Source of the DNA: Pseudomonas viridiflava
Lineage (GTDB): Bacteria > Pseudomonadota > Gammaproteobacteria > Pseudomonadales > Pseudomonadaceae
Assembly: GCF_900585905.1 (NCBI RefSeq)
Contig: NZ_UTVH01000095.1
Location: 682,001-746,000, forward strand
Length of the DNA: 64,000 nt
Direction: 5' to 3'
Of the stretch, positions 43,148-51,568 are shown one piece after another; within the stretch, counting starts at the first letter, position 1; the number at the start of each line of letters is the position of its first letter. The notes below the pieces were generated by a model that did no database searches, was not told the DNA's origin, and saw only the letters and a program-made list of their open reading frames with translations. Made by a program: the position numbers and the translations under genes.

Positions 43148-45844
43148 GTGTTGATGATCAAACAAGGCCTTGGCCTGAGCGTGCTGGCATTGAGCATTGC
43201 TCAGGCCAGCATGGCACTGGCGGCCACCCCGATGACCGGCAATGAAGTCGAAGCGCGCGTGGGCGCCATGCTCGACAACATGACGCAGGCGGAGAAGATC
43301 AATTTCTCCCGCGTCGATGATGGCCGCATGATTCCCAAGCTCGACAAGTTTAACCTGCAAGGCACCGTGGCCTACGACTCGGCCATGGGCGTGCTGGTGG
43401 GCGGCAAGACGTTCGGCGCCCAATACCCGTCGCCTTCGGCACTGGCGGCGACCTGGAGCATCAACCGAGCCAAGGAGTTCGGCCTGGCCATTGGCTACGA
43501 AACCCGCATCGCAGGCGGCCAGCAGATGCTGTCACCGGCCATCAACCTGTACCGCACACCGTTCAACGGGCGCTCGGCCGAGTACATGAGCGGTGAAGAT
43601 CCGTTCCTTGGCGCCGTGCTGGCACCCGCCGTTGCCAACGGCATCCAGGTGCAGGGCGTGCAGGCCGCGGCCAAGCATTACCTGATGAACGAGCAAGAAG
43701 CGAACCGGCATTACCTGGACGTCAAAATCGACGAGCGCTCGATGCAGGAGCTGTACCTGCCGGGGTTCGAGTCGCTGGTGAAAAACGCCAATGTGGCCTC
43801 GGTCATGTGCGGCTACAACAAGATCAATGGCGAATACGCTTGCGAAAACCACCACCTGATCACCGACATCCTGAAAGGCCAGTGGGGCTTCAAAGGCAAC
43901 GTGATGAGCGACTTCAACTCGGTTCAGGACGCCTTCAAGGGCGCGTGGGCCGGCACCGACATCGACATGCCGAGCGGCCTGCAGTTTACCGAAGCCAAGC
44001 TGCTGCCTTACGTCTGGAACGGCCAGCTGCACCAGAGCGTGATCGATGACAAAGTGCGCCGCAACCTGCGTGCGCTGGTCAGCTACGGCTTCGACAAGGG
44101 CATCAACAAGGCGCAACCACTGGTTCATCGTGAATACGGCCAGACGGCTGCGCTGAACATCGCACGTGAATCCATCGTGTTGCTGCGCAACGAGCCTGTC
44201 GACGGCCAGAAGGCGATTCTGCCACTGCCAAAGAGCGCGAAAATCGCTGTCATCGGTGACCTCGCCGTGCAGCCGCCTACCGCTCCATTCGGCACCGCCT
44301 ACTCGGCGCCTGCCAGTTACGTGACTGAACTCAGCGGCCTCAAGCAACTGGCGTCGAGCAGCACCAATGTCGACTACCTGCCGCAGATGAGCCTGAACCC
44401 GAAATCCTCGGTTTGGTATCAGCCGGGCAAGGACAAACAAGCGATCAGCAACACCGGCGTCAAGGCCGAATACTTCGGCAACACCACGCTGTCTGGCGAT
44501 CCGGTAGCCACCCGCGTTGAACCTGGCGTCAACCTGAGCTGGATCACCAGCAGCAACGAAACCGACAGCGGCAACACTGCGGTCAGCGGTTACAGCCCGA
44601 CACCAGGCGCGTTCTCGGCGCGCTTCACTGGCAAGATCAAGCCGACCATCAGTGGCCCGCAGGTGTTCAAGGTTCGTGCCGACGGCGCCTACAAACTGTG
44701 GATCAACGACGAGCTGGTGCTGGAAGATGAAGGCAAGCAGGTTTCCTTCGACCTGATTCCTGTGATCCCGCGCACCTTCAAGACCGCGCCGCTCAAGGCC
44801 GGTAGCGAATACAACGTACGCCTGGAATACCGTCGCCTGCAGGGTAACTTCGTCCCGGTTCTGGGTGGCATGAACGGCGTGCAGATGAGCTGGGCAGCGT
44901 TGCGTCCACCGGCGAACCTGGCTGATTACGACGCTGTGGTCGTGGCCGCCGGCAGCAACTTCGAATATGAAGGCGAATCGCTGGACCATCCGTTCGAATT
45001 GCCGCAGTTCCAGTCCGAGCTGATCAGCTTCGTGCAGAAAGCCAATCCGAAAACCATCGTCGTGATGCATGGCGGCGGCGGCATGGACATGCAGCCGTGG
45101 GCCAACAAGGTAGCGGCCTCGCTGCACGCCTGGTTCCCGGGTCAGCAGGGCGGTCAGGCCCTGGCCGAGATTCTGTACGGCAAGGTCAACCCGTCGGGCA
45201 AGCTGCCCATCACCCTGGACAAGAAAGTGCAGGACAACCCGAGTTTCGCCTCGTTCTCGGACCCGGTGCCTTACTACTTCAGCAGCCCTAACCCGCCTAC
45301 CGAGATGACCTACAGCGAAGGCCTGTTCCTGGGCTACCGCGGTTATGACAAGGCTCACACCAAACCGCTCTACCCGTTCGGTTTCGGTTTGTCGTACACC
45401 ACCTTTGCCTACAGCGACCTGAAACTGTCGAACAACACCCTGGTGCCAGGCGGATCCATCAAGGCCACGTTCACCCTCACCAACACCGGTGACAAGGCGG
45501 GCTTCGAAGTTGCGCAGTTGTATGTTCAGCCGTCCAAGCCTCAGGTCGAACGCCCGGAGAAAGAGCTCAAGGGCTTCTCCAAGGTTTACCTGCAGCCGGG
45601 CGAAAGCAAGACCGTCACCATCGCACTGGATTCGCGCTCGTTTGCCTACTACTCGCCGGATTCGGTGAGCTGGAATGTCGACGCAGGCAAGTTCAAGGTC
45701 CTGGTGGGCAAGGACTCCGAGAGTCTGGAACTGAACCGCACCGTCGTGGCGCTCTACCCGGAGCAACTGACCACACGTGACTCCAACCCGTTGTCGATCC
45801 CGCTGCGCAACGCAGTGCAGGTCAAGCCGCAACAGGCTTACTGA
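43148..45844 (+). CDS. Secreted GH3 beta-glucosidase with PA14 insert
   Basis: An 898-aa exported glycosidase that releases terminal beta-linked glucose (or a related sugar). The GTG at 43148 is favoured by AAGGAA 7 nt upstream. A signal peptide (GLSVLALSIAQASMALA) comes first. The GH3 N-terminal barrel has QGVQAAAKHYLMNEQE and NVMSDFNSVQDAF, with Asp255 the likely nucleophile. The GH3 C-terminal domain is interrupted by a PA14 carbohydrate-binding domain (about 440-590: VKAEYFGNTTLSGDPVATRV, FKVRADGAYKLWINDELVLE). A fibronectin-III-like end domain follows (GFEVAQLYVQPSKPQVERPE). PA14 inserts occur in oligosaccharide-active GH3 enzymes such as KmBglI. It may act on products of glucanases such as the GH128 at 2.2 kb. 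Confidence 0.92.
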   Translation: MLMIKQGLGLSVLALSIAQASMALAATPMTGNEVEARVGAMLDNMTQAEKINFSRVDDGRMIPKLDKFNLQGTVAYDSAMGVLVGGKTFGAQYPSPSALAATWSINRAKEFGLAIGYETRIAGGQQMLSPAINLYRTPFNGRSAEYMSGEDPFLGAVLAPAVANGIQVQGVQAAAKHYLMNEQEANRHYLDVKIDERSMQELYLPGFESLVKNANVASVMCGYNKINGEYACENHHLITDILKGQWGFKGNVMSDFNSVQDAFKGAWAGTDIDMPSGLQFTEAKLLPYVWNGQLHQSVIDDKVRRNLRALVSYGFDKGINKAQPLVHREYGQTAALNIARESIVLLRNEPVDGQKAILPLPKSAKIAVIGDLAVQPPTAPFGTAYSAPASYVTELSGLKQLASSSTNVDYLPQMSLNPKSSVWYQPGKDKQAISNTGVKAEYFGNTTLSGDPVATRVEPGVNLSWITSSNETDSGNTAVSGYSPTPGAFSARFTGKIKPTISGPQVFKVRADGAYKLWINDELVLEDEGKQVSFDLIPVIPRTFKTAPLKAGSEYNVRLEYRRLQGNFVPVLGGMNGVQMSWAALRPPANLADYDAVVVAAGSNFEYEGESLDHPFELPQFQSELISFVQKANPKTIVVMHGGGGMDMQPWANKVAASLHAWFPGQQGGQALAEILYGKVNPSGKLPITLDKKVQDNPSFASFSDPVPYYFSSPNPPTEMTYSEGLFLGYRGYDKAHTKPLYPFGFGLSYTTFAYSDLKLSNNTLVPGGSIKATFTLTNTGDKAGFEVAQLYVQPSKPQVERPEKELKGFSKVYLQPGESKTVTIALDSRSFAYYSPDSVSWNVDAGKFKVLVGKDSESLELNRTVVALYPEQLTTRDSNPLSIPLRNAVQVKPQQAY

Positions 45845-45849
45845 CGGAC

Positions 45850-45895
45850 AAGGCTCGGTGGCTCGCGCTGACCAGTGCGACCACCATCGAGCCTT
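45850..45895. terminator. Hairpin between the convergent GH3 and TetR genes
   Basis: AAGGCTCG pairs with CGAGCCTT, extended inward by GTGG/CCAC and TCGCGCT/AGTGCGA around a GACC loop with small bulges. No strong T run follows on either side, so it may act as a bidirectional stem rather than a classical terminator. Confidence 0.5.
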
Positions 45896-45907
45896 TGGCA
45901 ACACCTC

Positions 45908-46546
45908 TCAGCCAACAGTCAGACCTGCAATCAACCGCTCCAGAAAGCGGGCGAATGCAGGTTCGATGGCTACATCCCCCGGTGAGCGCAGCCATTGAAT
46001 CTGCATCCCGTCCATCATCGCCGCAATTTCCAGACTGACCTGTTTCACATCGACATCGGCACGAATCTCGCCTGCATCCGCAAGCAGTTTCAAATGCGCC
46101 TGAAGGTGGCTGTGAATGATGCTGAAGCGCTCGCTGAACCAGCGGTGTGCCGGGTGCGTCACTGACAGGCTTTCGGCATTGATGATCATCAACGCCTGGC
46201 TGACCGACGCGTCTTCGATGCTGAATCTCATGATCAGCTTGAGAAAATCCACAAATCCCTGCACCGAAGCCACCTGATCGGCCTCCTGCAACTTGCCCCC
46301 TATGTACTGATCGCGATGTTCCAGCACCGCGCGCAGCAAGGCCAGCTTGTTGGGGAAATGGTGCAGCAGCCCCACCTGGGAAATCCCCGCCACTTTGGCA
46401 ATGTTGGTCAGCGAAGCGCCAGCGAAGCCATCGCGGGCAAAAATCACCATGGACGCCCGAATGATATCGACCTTGCGCAGATCGCCCTTGGCGATGCGAC
46501 GCCGTTTGACCGGGGGGGCTTCAGAGTCGGGAGGTGTCACAGACAT
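45908..46546 (-). CDS. TetR-family transcriptional regulator
   Basis: A 212-aa repressor-type protein. A basic tail (KRRRIAKGDLRKVD) leads into a TetR helix-turn-helix at about 27-75 (IIRASMVIFARDGFAGASLT, NIAKVAGISQVGLLHHFPNK), followed by an all-helical ligand and dimer domain with a BetI/YcdC-like C-terminal region. It is convergent with the GH3 gene and about 150 bp from the next LysR gene. The GH3 gene is a possible target, but no shared operator was recognised. Confidence 0.88.
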   Translation of the reverse strand: MSVTPPDSEAPPVKRRRIAKGDLRKVDIIRASMVIFARDGFAGASLTNIAKVAGISQVGLLHHFPNKLALLRAVLEHRDQYIGGKLQEADQVASVQGFVDFLKLIMRFSIEDASVSQALMIINAESLSVTHPAHRWFSERFSIIHSHLQAHLKLLADAGEIRADVDVKQVSLEIAAMMDGMQIQWLRSPGDVAIEPAFARFLERLIAGLTVG

Positions 46547-46696
46547 ATAAAAGCAACGAATTTGGCAGAAGTTGGGGGTTTAGTGATCGGCGCGCGAGTC
46601 AACTGTCAGGGTAATGACTGGTAAATCATGCGAAAGCCGAATCGTAGCACGCGGCGCGCAGGTCCATAAGCCGGATGCCAGTAGCTGCCTGTGGCC

Positions 46697-47614
46697 TCAA
46701 CTGAGTTCGACCCTGTCCGGGCCCATCTGCGCGGCGTATTGCGTCAGCGTGTGGCGAGCAATGGCAACCACCTGTTCAGTCAACTCAAGGCCGACTCCGG
46801 CACGCCAGCAGGCGATGACATCCATAGACTGCGGGCGTGGCACATCCTCGATGATCACCAGCCTGCCCTCCTGCAGTTCCTTGCTCACCAGCGCCGCAGG
46901 CAGCGCGCCGATGCCGAAACCGTCGCAGACCAGGCGCGTCATTGCCGCTACTGAATTCACGCAACTGATGCGCGGCGACTCCACGCCACCTGCGTGCAAC
47001 AGGTTGAGGATGTCCTGATGCGGGCGCGAGTTGCGTGAAAAGGTGATGATGCGTTCCGCCGCCAATTCATTGATGGAGGCGTAACTGCGCTGGTACAGCG
47101 AGCCGGCCGGCACAATCCACTGCACCGGAAACACCGCCAGGTGCTGATTGCGCACCGAATCGCTGCGCACCATATCGGTCTGCAGGATCAGGTCCAGATG
47201 CCCTTTTTGCAGCTGCTCGCAGAGGTTGAGCGAGGTGTCGACAGTGAGTTCAATCTCCACCAGCGGATAGGACTCCATCAGCATCGAGACGAAAGGACTC
47301 AGCCAGGTATGGATCACCGTGTCCATGATCCCCAGCCGGATGCAGCCCTTGATGTCGCTGCTGGCACTGATGGATTGCTGCAACGCATGCAGCGTATCGA
47401 TCATCTGCTCGGCGTAACCCAGTACACGCTCGCCTTCCGGGGTCAGCGAGACCCCTTTGGAATCGCGCAAAAACAGCCGGGCGCCCAGTTCGTCTTCCAG
47501 CGCCGCGATACGGTTGGAGATCGCCGCCTGGGTGCTGAACATTTTCTCTGCGGTGAGACGGAAACTCTTCAGCCGTGCCACCCAGACAAAGGTTTCCAGA
47601 AACTTCATGTTCAT
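46697..47614 (-). CDS. LysR-family regulator divergent from the DUF2848 gene
   Basis: A 305-aa LysR-type regulator. The HTH spans residues 2-60 (MKFLETFVWVARLKSFRLTA, MFSTQAAISNRIAALEDELG) and a LysR substrate domain follows (MDTVIHTWLSPFVSMLMESY; VCDGFGIGALPAALVSKEL). The ATG at 47614 (or 47608) is chosen because the HTH starts here as in relatives; the longer frame adds a non-conserved tail. Being divergent from the DUF2848 gene with a 267-bp gap is the standard LysR arrangement, so it likely controls that gene and perhaps the MHS transporter beyond. Confidence 0.88.
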   Translation of the reverse strand: MNMKFLETFVWVARLKSFRLTAEKMFSTQAAISNRIAALEDELGARLFLRDSKGVSLTPEGERVLGYAEQMIDTLHALQQSISASSDIKGCIRLGIMDTVIHTWLSPFVSMLMESYPLVEIELTVDTSLNLCEQLQKGHLDLILQTDMVRSDSVRNQHLAVFPVQWIVPAGSLYQRSYASINELAAERIITFSRNSRPHQDILNLLHAGGVESPRISCVNSVAAMTRLVCDGFGIGALPAALVSKELQEGRLVIIEDVPRPQSMDVIACWRAGVGLELTEQVVAIARHTLTQYAAQMGPDRVELS

Positions 47615-47881
47615 CGGCAAATGCTCGTGCTGGGGAATGATCGACGTACGCACGCCGCGTTAGCAGGGCCTGAGAGGCAAGTTGCGCGCCAGAGTATGCC
47701 CGCACCCGGCCATGCAAAGACTAAGGAATGCGGATTATGGCTTGGTGGCTTGGGTCATGTGACGCCTTTAAGACCAGTCAGCGAAGCCGAACCGGGCTTG
47801 CCCTGCGCGCCTCTGGCACATCAATTGCGTCGTGCCATCCAGGCACGCTACTCAATCAGACCTCTTCAACAAGGAACCCCC

Positions 47882-48559
47882 ATGACTCAACTGAATATGC
47901 AGGTTGCCAACCATGGTGAAGTCGTTGTCACTGTCGATCACCTGATCATCGCCGGGTGGGCGGGTCGCAACAGTGCAGCGGTGGAACACCACATTGCCGA
48001 GCTTGAAGCGCTGGGCGTACGTCGCCCGACACAGATCCCCTGCTTCTACCGGGTGGCAGCCAGCCTGCTCAACCCGACTACGCAGATCCAGGTGCCGGGC
48101 AAGGACTCTTCTGGGGAAACCGAATTCGTGTTGATCCCCAGCAGTATTGGTTTGCTGGTGGGCCTGGGTTCGGACCACACCGATCGCAAGGTCGAGGCCT
48201 ATGACGTCACCGTGTCGAAACAGATGTGCGACAAGCCCATCGCCAGCAGCGCCTGGCGTTTCGACGAAGTCCAAGGTCATTGGGATCAGCTGATCATGCG
48301 CACATGGCGCACCCGCGACGGTGTTCGCAACCTGTATCAGGAAGGCGCGGTGACCAGCCTGCTGGCGCCTGATGCCCTACTGGCCCGGCTTAACGCCAAC
48401 GCCAGCTTGAGCCAGGGCACAGCAATGTTCTGCGGCACGCAACCGGTGATTGGCGAGTTGGGATATGGCGAGGCTTTTGAAATGGAGCTGTTCGACCCGG
48501 TGCTGGATCGCAGCCTGCGTCACGGCTATAAAGTGGAAGCCCTGCCCGTGGCGCAGTGA
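47882..48559 (+). CDS. DUF2848 protein, probable carboxylate-metabolising enzyme
   Basis: A 225-aa cytoplasmic DUF2848 protein. The family has a fumarylacetoacetase-like core: HLIIAGWAGRNSAAVEHHIA, RRPTQIPCFYRVAASLLNPT, VGLGSDHTDRKVEAYDVTVS, KPIASSAWRFDEVQGHWDQL and GTQPVIGELGYGEAFEMELF are visible in order. The Asp/Glu/His clusters in the GSDHTDR and AWRF regions could bind a metal. AAGGAA lies 6 nt before the ATG. With a LysR gene on one side and an MHS carboxylate symporter on the other, it looks like a catabolic hydrolase for an imported acid. The substrate is not known to me. Confidence 0.8.
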   Translation: MTQLNMQVANHGEVVVTVDHLIIAGWAGRNSAAVEHHIAELEALGVRRPTQIPCFYRVAASLLNPTTQIQVPGKDSSGETEFVLIPSSIGLLVGLGSDHTDRKVEAYDVTVSKQMCDKPIASSAWRFDEVQGHWDQLIMRTWRTRDGVRNLYQEGAVTSLLAPDALLARLNANASLSQGTAMFCGTQPVIGELGYGEAFEMELFDPVLDRSLRHGYKVEALPVAQ

Positions 48560-48635
48560 CACTGGCAAAAAAGATCAATGAGCGCAGCTGTGCGCAGCGG
48601 TGAAACGCTGTTGCGCACAGACTGCCCGACAAGGA

Positions 48636-49940
48636 CTAGCTCTCCAGCGGCTTGCCTGCGGTTTCCTTCGCGCAGAGCAGCGCTATCAGGGTCACCAGCA
48701 GCGCCGCGCAGACATATAAAGACACGGCAAAGGTGGAGGCATACGACTTGTACAGGCTGGCGATGATCAATGGGGCGAACCCGCCGCCAATGATCCCGGC
48801 CAGGGTATAAGCCAGCGAAGAACCGGCGTAACGCACCCGCGTCGGGAACTGCTCGGTGACGAATGCCGCCTGCGGGCCATACATGGCAGCGTGAATCACC
48901 AGACCCACCACCACGGCGACACAGATCGGCAGCGGTTGCGCGGTGTTCATCAGCTTGAAGAAGACAAACGCCCAGACCATCGCGCACAAGGCGCCGCCGA
49001 TGTACACGGGGCGGCGCCCGATTTTGTCCGAGAGAATACCGAACAGTGGCACGCACACGGCGTTCAATGCCGCGCCAATCATCGTGGCGGTCAGCGCCAG
49101 TGGACGCGGAAGCTGCAATACGGTGGTGACATAGGTCAGAGTGAATACCACCACCAGAGCGTAAAGCACGTCAGAGCCGACGCGCACCCCGCCCGCCAGC
49201 AGCAGTCGGCGCCAGTGCTGGCTGAAAACTTCCTTGAGCGGCGTCTTTGCCGTCGCATCATGGGCTTTCAGCTCCTTGAATACCGGCGTCTCTTCAACCC
49301 CACGGCGCAGCCACAGGCCGAAGATCACCAGCAATACGCTGGACAGAAACGGAATGCGCCAACCCCACGCCTGAAAGTCTTCCGGGCTCAGCCCCCAGGA
49401 CACCAGGGCGATGAAGCCCGTCCCCAGCAGCGTGCCGCACGACGGGCCGACCTGGGTAAACGAGGCATTACGCCCGCGTTGATGCTGCGCGCCGTGCTCC
49501 ATCGACAGCAGCACCGCGCCCGCCCATTCGCCGCCAATCGCGGCGCCCTGAACAAAGCGCAACACCACCAGCAGGATCGGGCTCCAGATGCCCCAAGCGG
49601 CATAAGTGGGCAACAAGCCCATCAGCCCGGTGGCCGGCCCCATCAACACCAGCGTGGCGACCAGCACGAAGCGGCGCCCCAGCTTGTCGCCCAGGTGGCC
49701 AAAGATCATGCCGCCCAGGGGCCGTGACAGGTAGCCAACCGCGTAGGTGGAAAACGCCAGAATGGTGCCGGTGAGCGGATCGAATGATGGAAAGAAGATG
49801 GCATTGAACACCAGCGCTGCCATCAGGTTGTAGACCGTGAAGTCGTACCACTCAAGGGTAGTGCCGATGGTACTTGCGGCTGCCAGCCGCCCCATTTTCT
49901 TGCCGCAGGCAACGGGCGCCTCAGCCTGAATGTTATTCAT
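48636..49940 (-). CDS. MHS-family (major facilitator) carboxylate:H+ symporter
   Basis: A 434-aa, 12-helix transporter. The MHS start GTTLEWYDFTVYNLMAALVF is clear, and the MFS loop motif GHLGDKLGRRFVL lies between helices 2 and 3 with its partner FGILSDKIGRRPVY in the second half. RFVQGAAIGGEWAGAVLLSM is the family helix-4 signature shared with ShiA, KgtP and ProP relatives. GGAGAAG precedes the ATG at 49940 by about 9 nt; a longer frame to 49994 lacks a site. It is convergent with the DUF2848 gene. Shikimate, oxoglutarate and other carboxylates are possible substrates. Confidence 0.9.
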   Translation of the reverse strand: MNNIQAEAPVACGKKMGRLAAASTIGTTLEWYDFTVYNLMAALVFNAIFFPSFDPLTGTILAFSTYAVGYLSRPLGGMIFGHLGDKLGRRFVLVATLVLMGPATGLMGLLPTYAAWGIWSPILLVVLRFVQGAAIGGEWAGAVLLSMEHGAQHQRGRNASFTQVGPSCGTLLGTGFIALVSWGLSPEDFQAWGWRIPFLSSVLLVIFGLWLRRGVEETPVFKELKAHDATAKTPLKEVFSQHWRRLLLAGGVRVGSDVLYALVVVFTLTYVTTVLQLPRPLALTATMIGAALNAVCVPLFGILSDKIGRRPVYIGGALCAMVWAFVFFKLMNTAQPLPICVAVVVGLVIHAAMYGPQAAFVTEQFPTRVRYAGSSLAYTLAGIIGGGFAPLIIASLYKSYASTFAVSLYVCAALLVTLIALLCAKETAGKPLES

Positions 49941-50122
49941 ACCCGCACTTCTCCAATTGATGATCCACAGAATGATTGGTCGCCAGCCTTTCACCTGACA
50001 AACGGGTTTTTCATGGGCTGACGATCAGTTTTTCTTGTGCAATGACGGGGTTGCACCATTGAGGTGCCGTAATTGATCCAGGGTGGCGCAATTTTCCACT
50101 CCTACTGAGGGGTGACGCTTAT

Positions 50123-50134
50123 CGTCATGACGAC
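50123..50134. promoter_or_regulatory. 12-bp palindrome upstream of the diiron-oxidase gene
   Basis: TCGTCATGACGA is a perfect palindrome 70 nt before the ATG at 50204, in the gap to the divergent transporter gene. It could be an operator, but I know no regulator that reads it. Confidence 0.3.
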
Positions 50135-50203
50135 AATCGGTGGGAATTTATCCGGACCCCAGTGCTCACACCTTCTATAACCAAGAACGCCAGTGAGCCT
50201 CTT

Positions 50204-51568
50204 ATGACCTCTTTACAACGCATTGCCTGCCAGGACGCGTCGACTCCCGGGATCGCCGGCATGGGTCTGCCCCTCTATCAAGCGCTGCTGCACAATGCCG
50301 CGCCGGCAGAGCCGCAGGCGGCACGCCAGTTCCTTGCCGAGCAGCTAAAGGCCGCCGCGACGCTGCCCTGTGACCTGCCTGCGCAGTTGCAGGATCTGGC
50401 CTCGTGGATCGCAGACAATGCCAGTGAAGTTGCCGCCCGCTACGCTGACTACCTGGAACAGCGCCGTGCCGGGGGCAGCCGCAAGTTCTTCAGCAACAAG
50501 GCTCACGCGTTGTATTTCCTCAAGCATGTCGCGCCAAGCAAGCTGGTAGACGGCGCCTGGTTATACGGCACGCTCAAGCACGCAGGCGACTGGCGCTTTC
50601 AGGGGTTGATCCGCACCTATCTCGAAGAACTGGGCGATGGCGACCCTGCGCTCAACCACGTGGTGCTGTATCGCAACCTGCTGGCCGAGCACGATTGCGC
50701 ACCGACCGAACCCCTGGCTGACGAGCTTTACCTGCAAGGCGCGATCCAACTGGCGCTGGGTGAGCACTGCGATGAATTCCTGCCGGAAGTGCTGGGTTAC
50801 AACCTGGGCTACGAGCAGTTGCCGTTGCATTTGCTGATCACGGCTTTTGAGCTCAACGAGCTGGGCATTGACCCGTACTATTTCACCCTGCACGTGACCA
50901 TCGACAACGCCAGTACCGGTCACGCGCATAAAGCCGCTCAGGCAGTGCTTGATCTGGCGCCAGTCGCCCAGGCGCAAGGCAATTTCGTCGAGCGGCTGCG
51001 GGCGGGCTTCTTGCTCAATGACCTGGGCATCGGCTCGGCGGCGATCATCGAATCGTTTGATCTGGAACAGGAAGTGGTCGACATGCTTGAGCGCAAGCGC
51101 TCGTTCGGTCAGCACATGCATTCGGACTACTGCCGCCTTGAAGGCAAGACGGTCAACGAATGGCTGGCCGTGCCAGGGCAAAGTCGCGAATTCCTGACCG
51201 TGCTGGAAAACAAAGGCTGGATCAAGCGTCACCAGGATCCTCAGGACAGCCGTTTCTGGCAGCTGCTGGACGGCCCAGGGGCGGTGATGTTCGGCGTGTT
51301 CAGTGGCTATGAGCTGCAACTGCTGTGGGACTGGATCGCCGGTGACTGGACGGCTCAGGTCAATCCGTTCCGCTCGCAATTCCGTCGCCGTAGTGTCTGC
51401 GCCGAACAATCCGGCAAGCAGACAACGCGTGCGGTCATCGTGCCGACGTTCGACCAGTTGCTCGACCGCCTTTCCCCTGCACGCCACGCCACACCGGAAG
51501 GGCTCAGCGCCACACGCGACTACGCCCGTCAATTAGCACAAGGAAGTCTGTTGCATGAATCCGCATGA
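50204..51568 (+). CDS. Haem-oxygenase-like diiron protein (iron-containing redox enzyme family)
   Basis: A 454-aa cytoplasmic all-helical protein. The pattern FELNELGIDPYYFTLHVTID-NASTGHAHKAAQAVLDL carries the Glu, His, Asp and His spacing of haem-oxygenase-like diiron oxidases (HDO family, which includes UndA, CADD and SznF-type enzymes). Upstream IRTYLEELGDGDPALNHVVL offers another Glu and His for the two-iron site. A C-terminal region of about 120 aa is extra. The reaction is unknown; family members do N-oxygenation, decarboxylation or C-C cleavage. GTGAG precedes the ATG at 50204. The next gene, a methyltransferase, overlaps by 14 nt and is co-translated. Confidence 0.72.
   Translation: MTSLQRIACQDASTPGIAGMGLPLYQALLHNAAPAEPQAARQFLAEQLKAAATLPCDLPAQLQDLASWIADNASEVAARYADYLEQRRAGGSRKFFSNKAHALYFLKHVAPSKLVDGAWLYGTLKHAGDWRFQGLIRTYLEELGDGDPALNHVVLYRNLLAEHDCAPTEPLADELYLQGAIQLALGEHCDEFLPEVLGYNLGYEQLPLHLLITAFELNELGIDPYYFTLHVTIDNASTGHAHKAAQAVLDLAPVAQAQGNFVERLRAGFLLNDLGIGSAAIIESFDLEQEVVDMLERKRSFGQHMHSDYCRLEGKTVNEWLAVPGQSREFLTVLENKGWIKRHQDPQDSRFWQLLDGPGAVMFGVFSGYELQLLWDWIAGDWTAQVNPFRSQFRRRSVCAEQSGKQTTRAVIVPTFDQLLDRLSPARHATPEGLSATRDYARQLAQGSLLHESA

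Noticed and set aside
43532..45904. A 790-codon open frame on the minus strand opposite the GH3 gene
   Set aside because: It mirrors the GH3 gene in a GC-rich genome, has no family motifs or ribosome binding site, and the plus-strand frame has all the GH3, PA14 and Fn3 marks.
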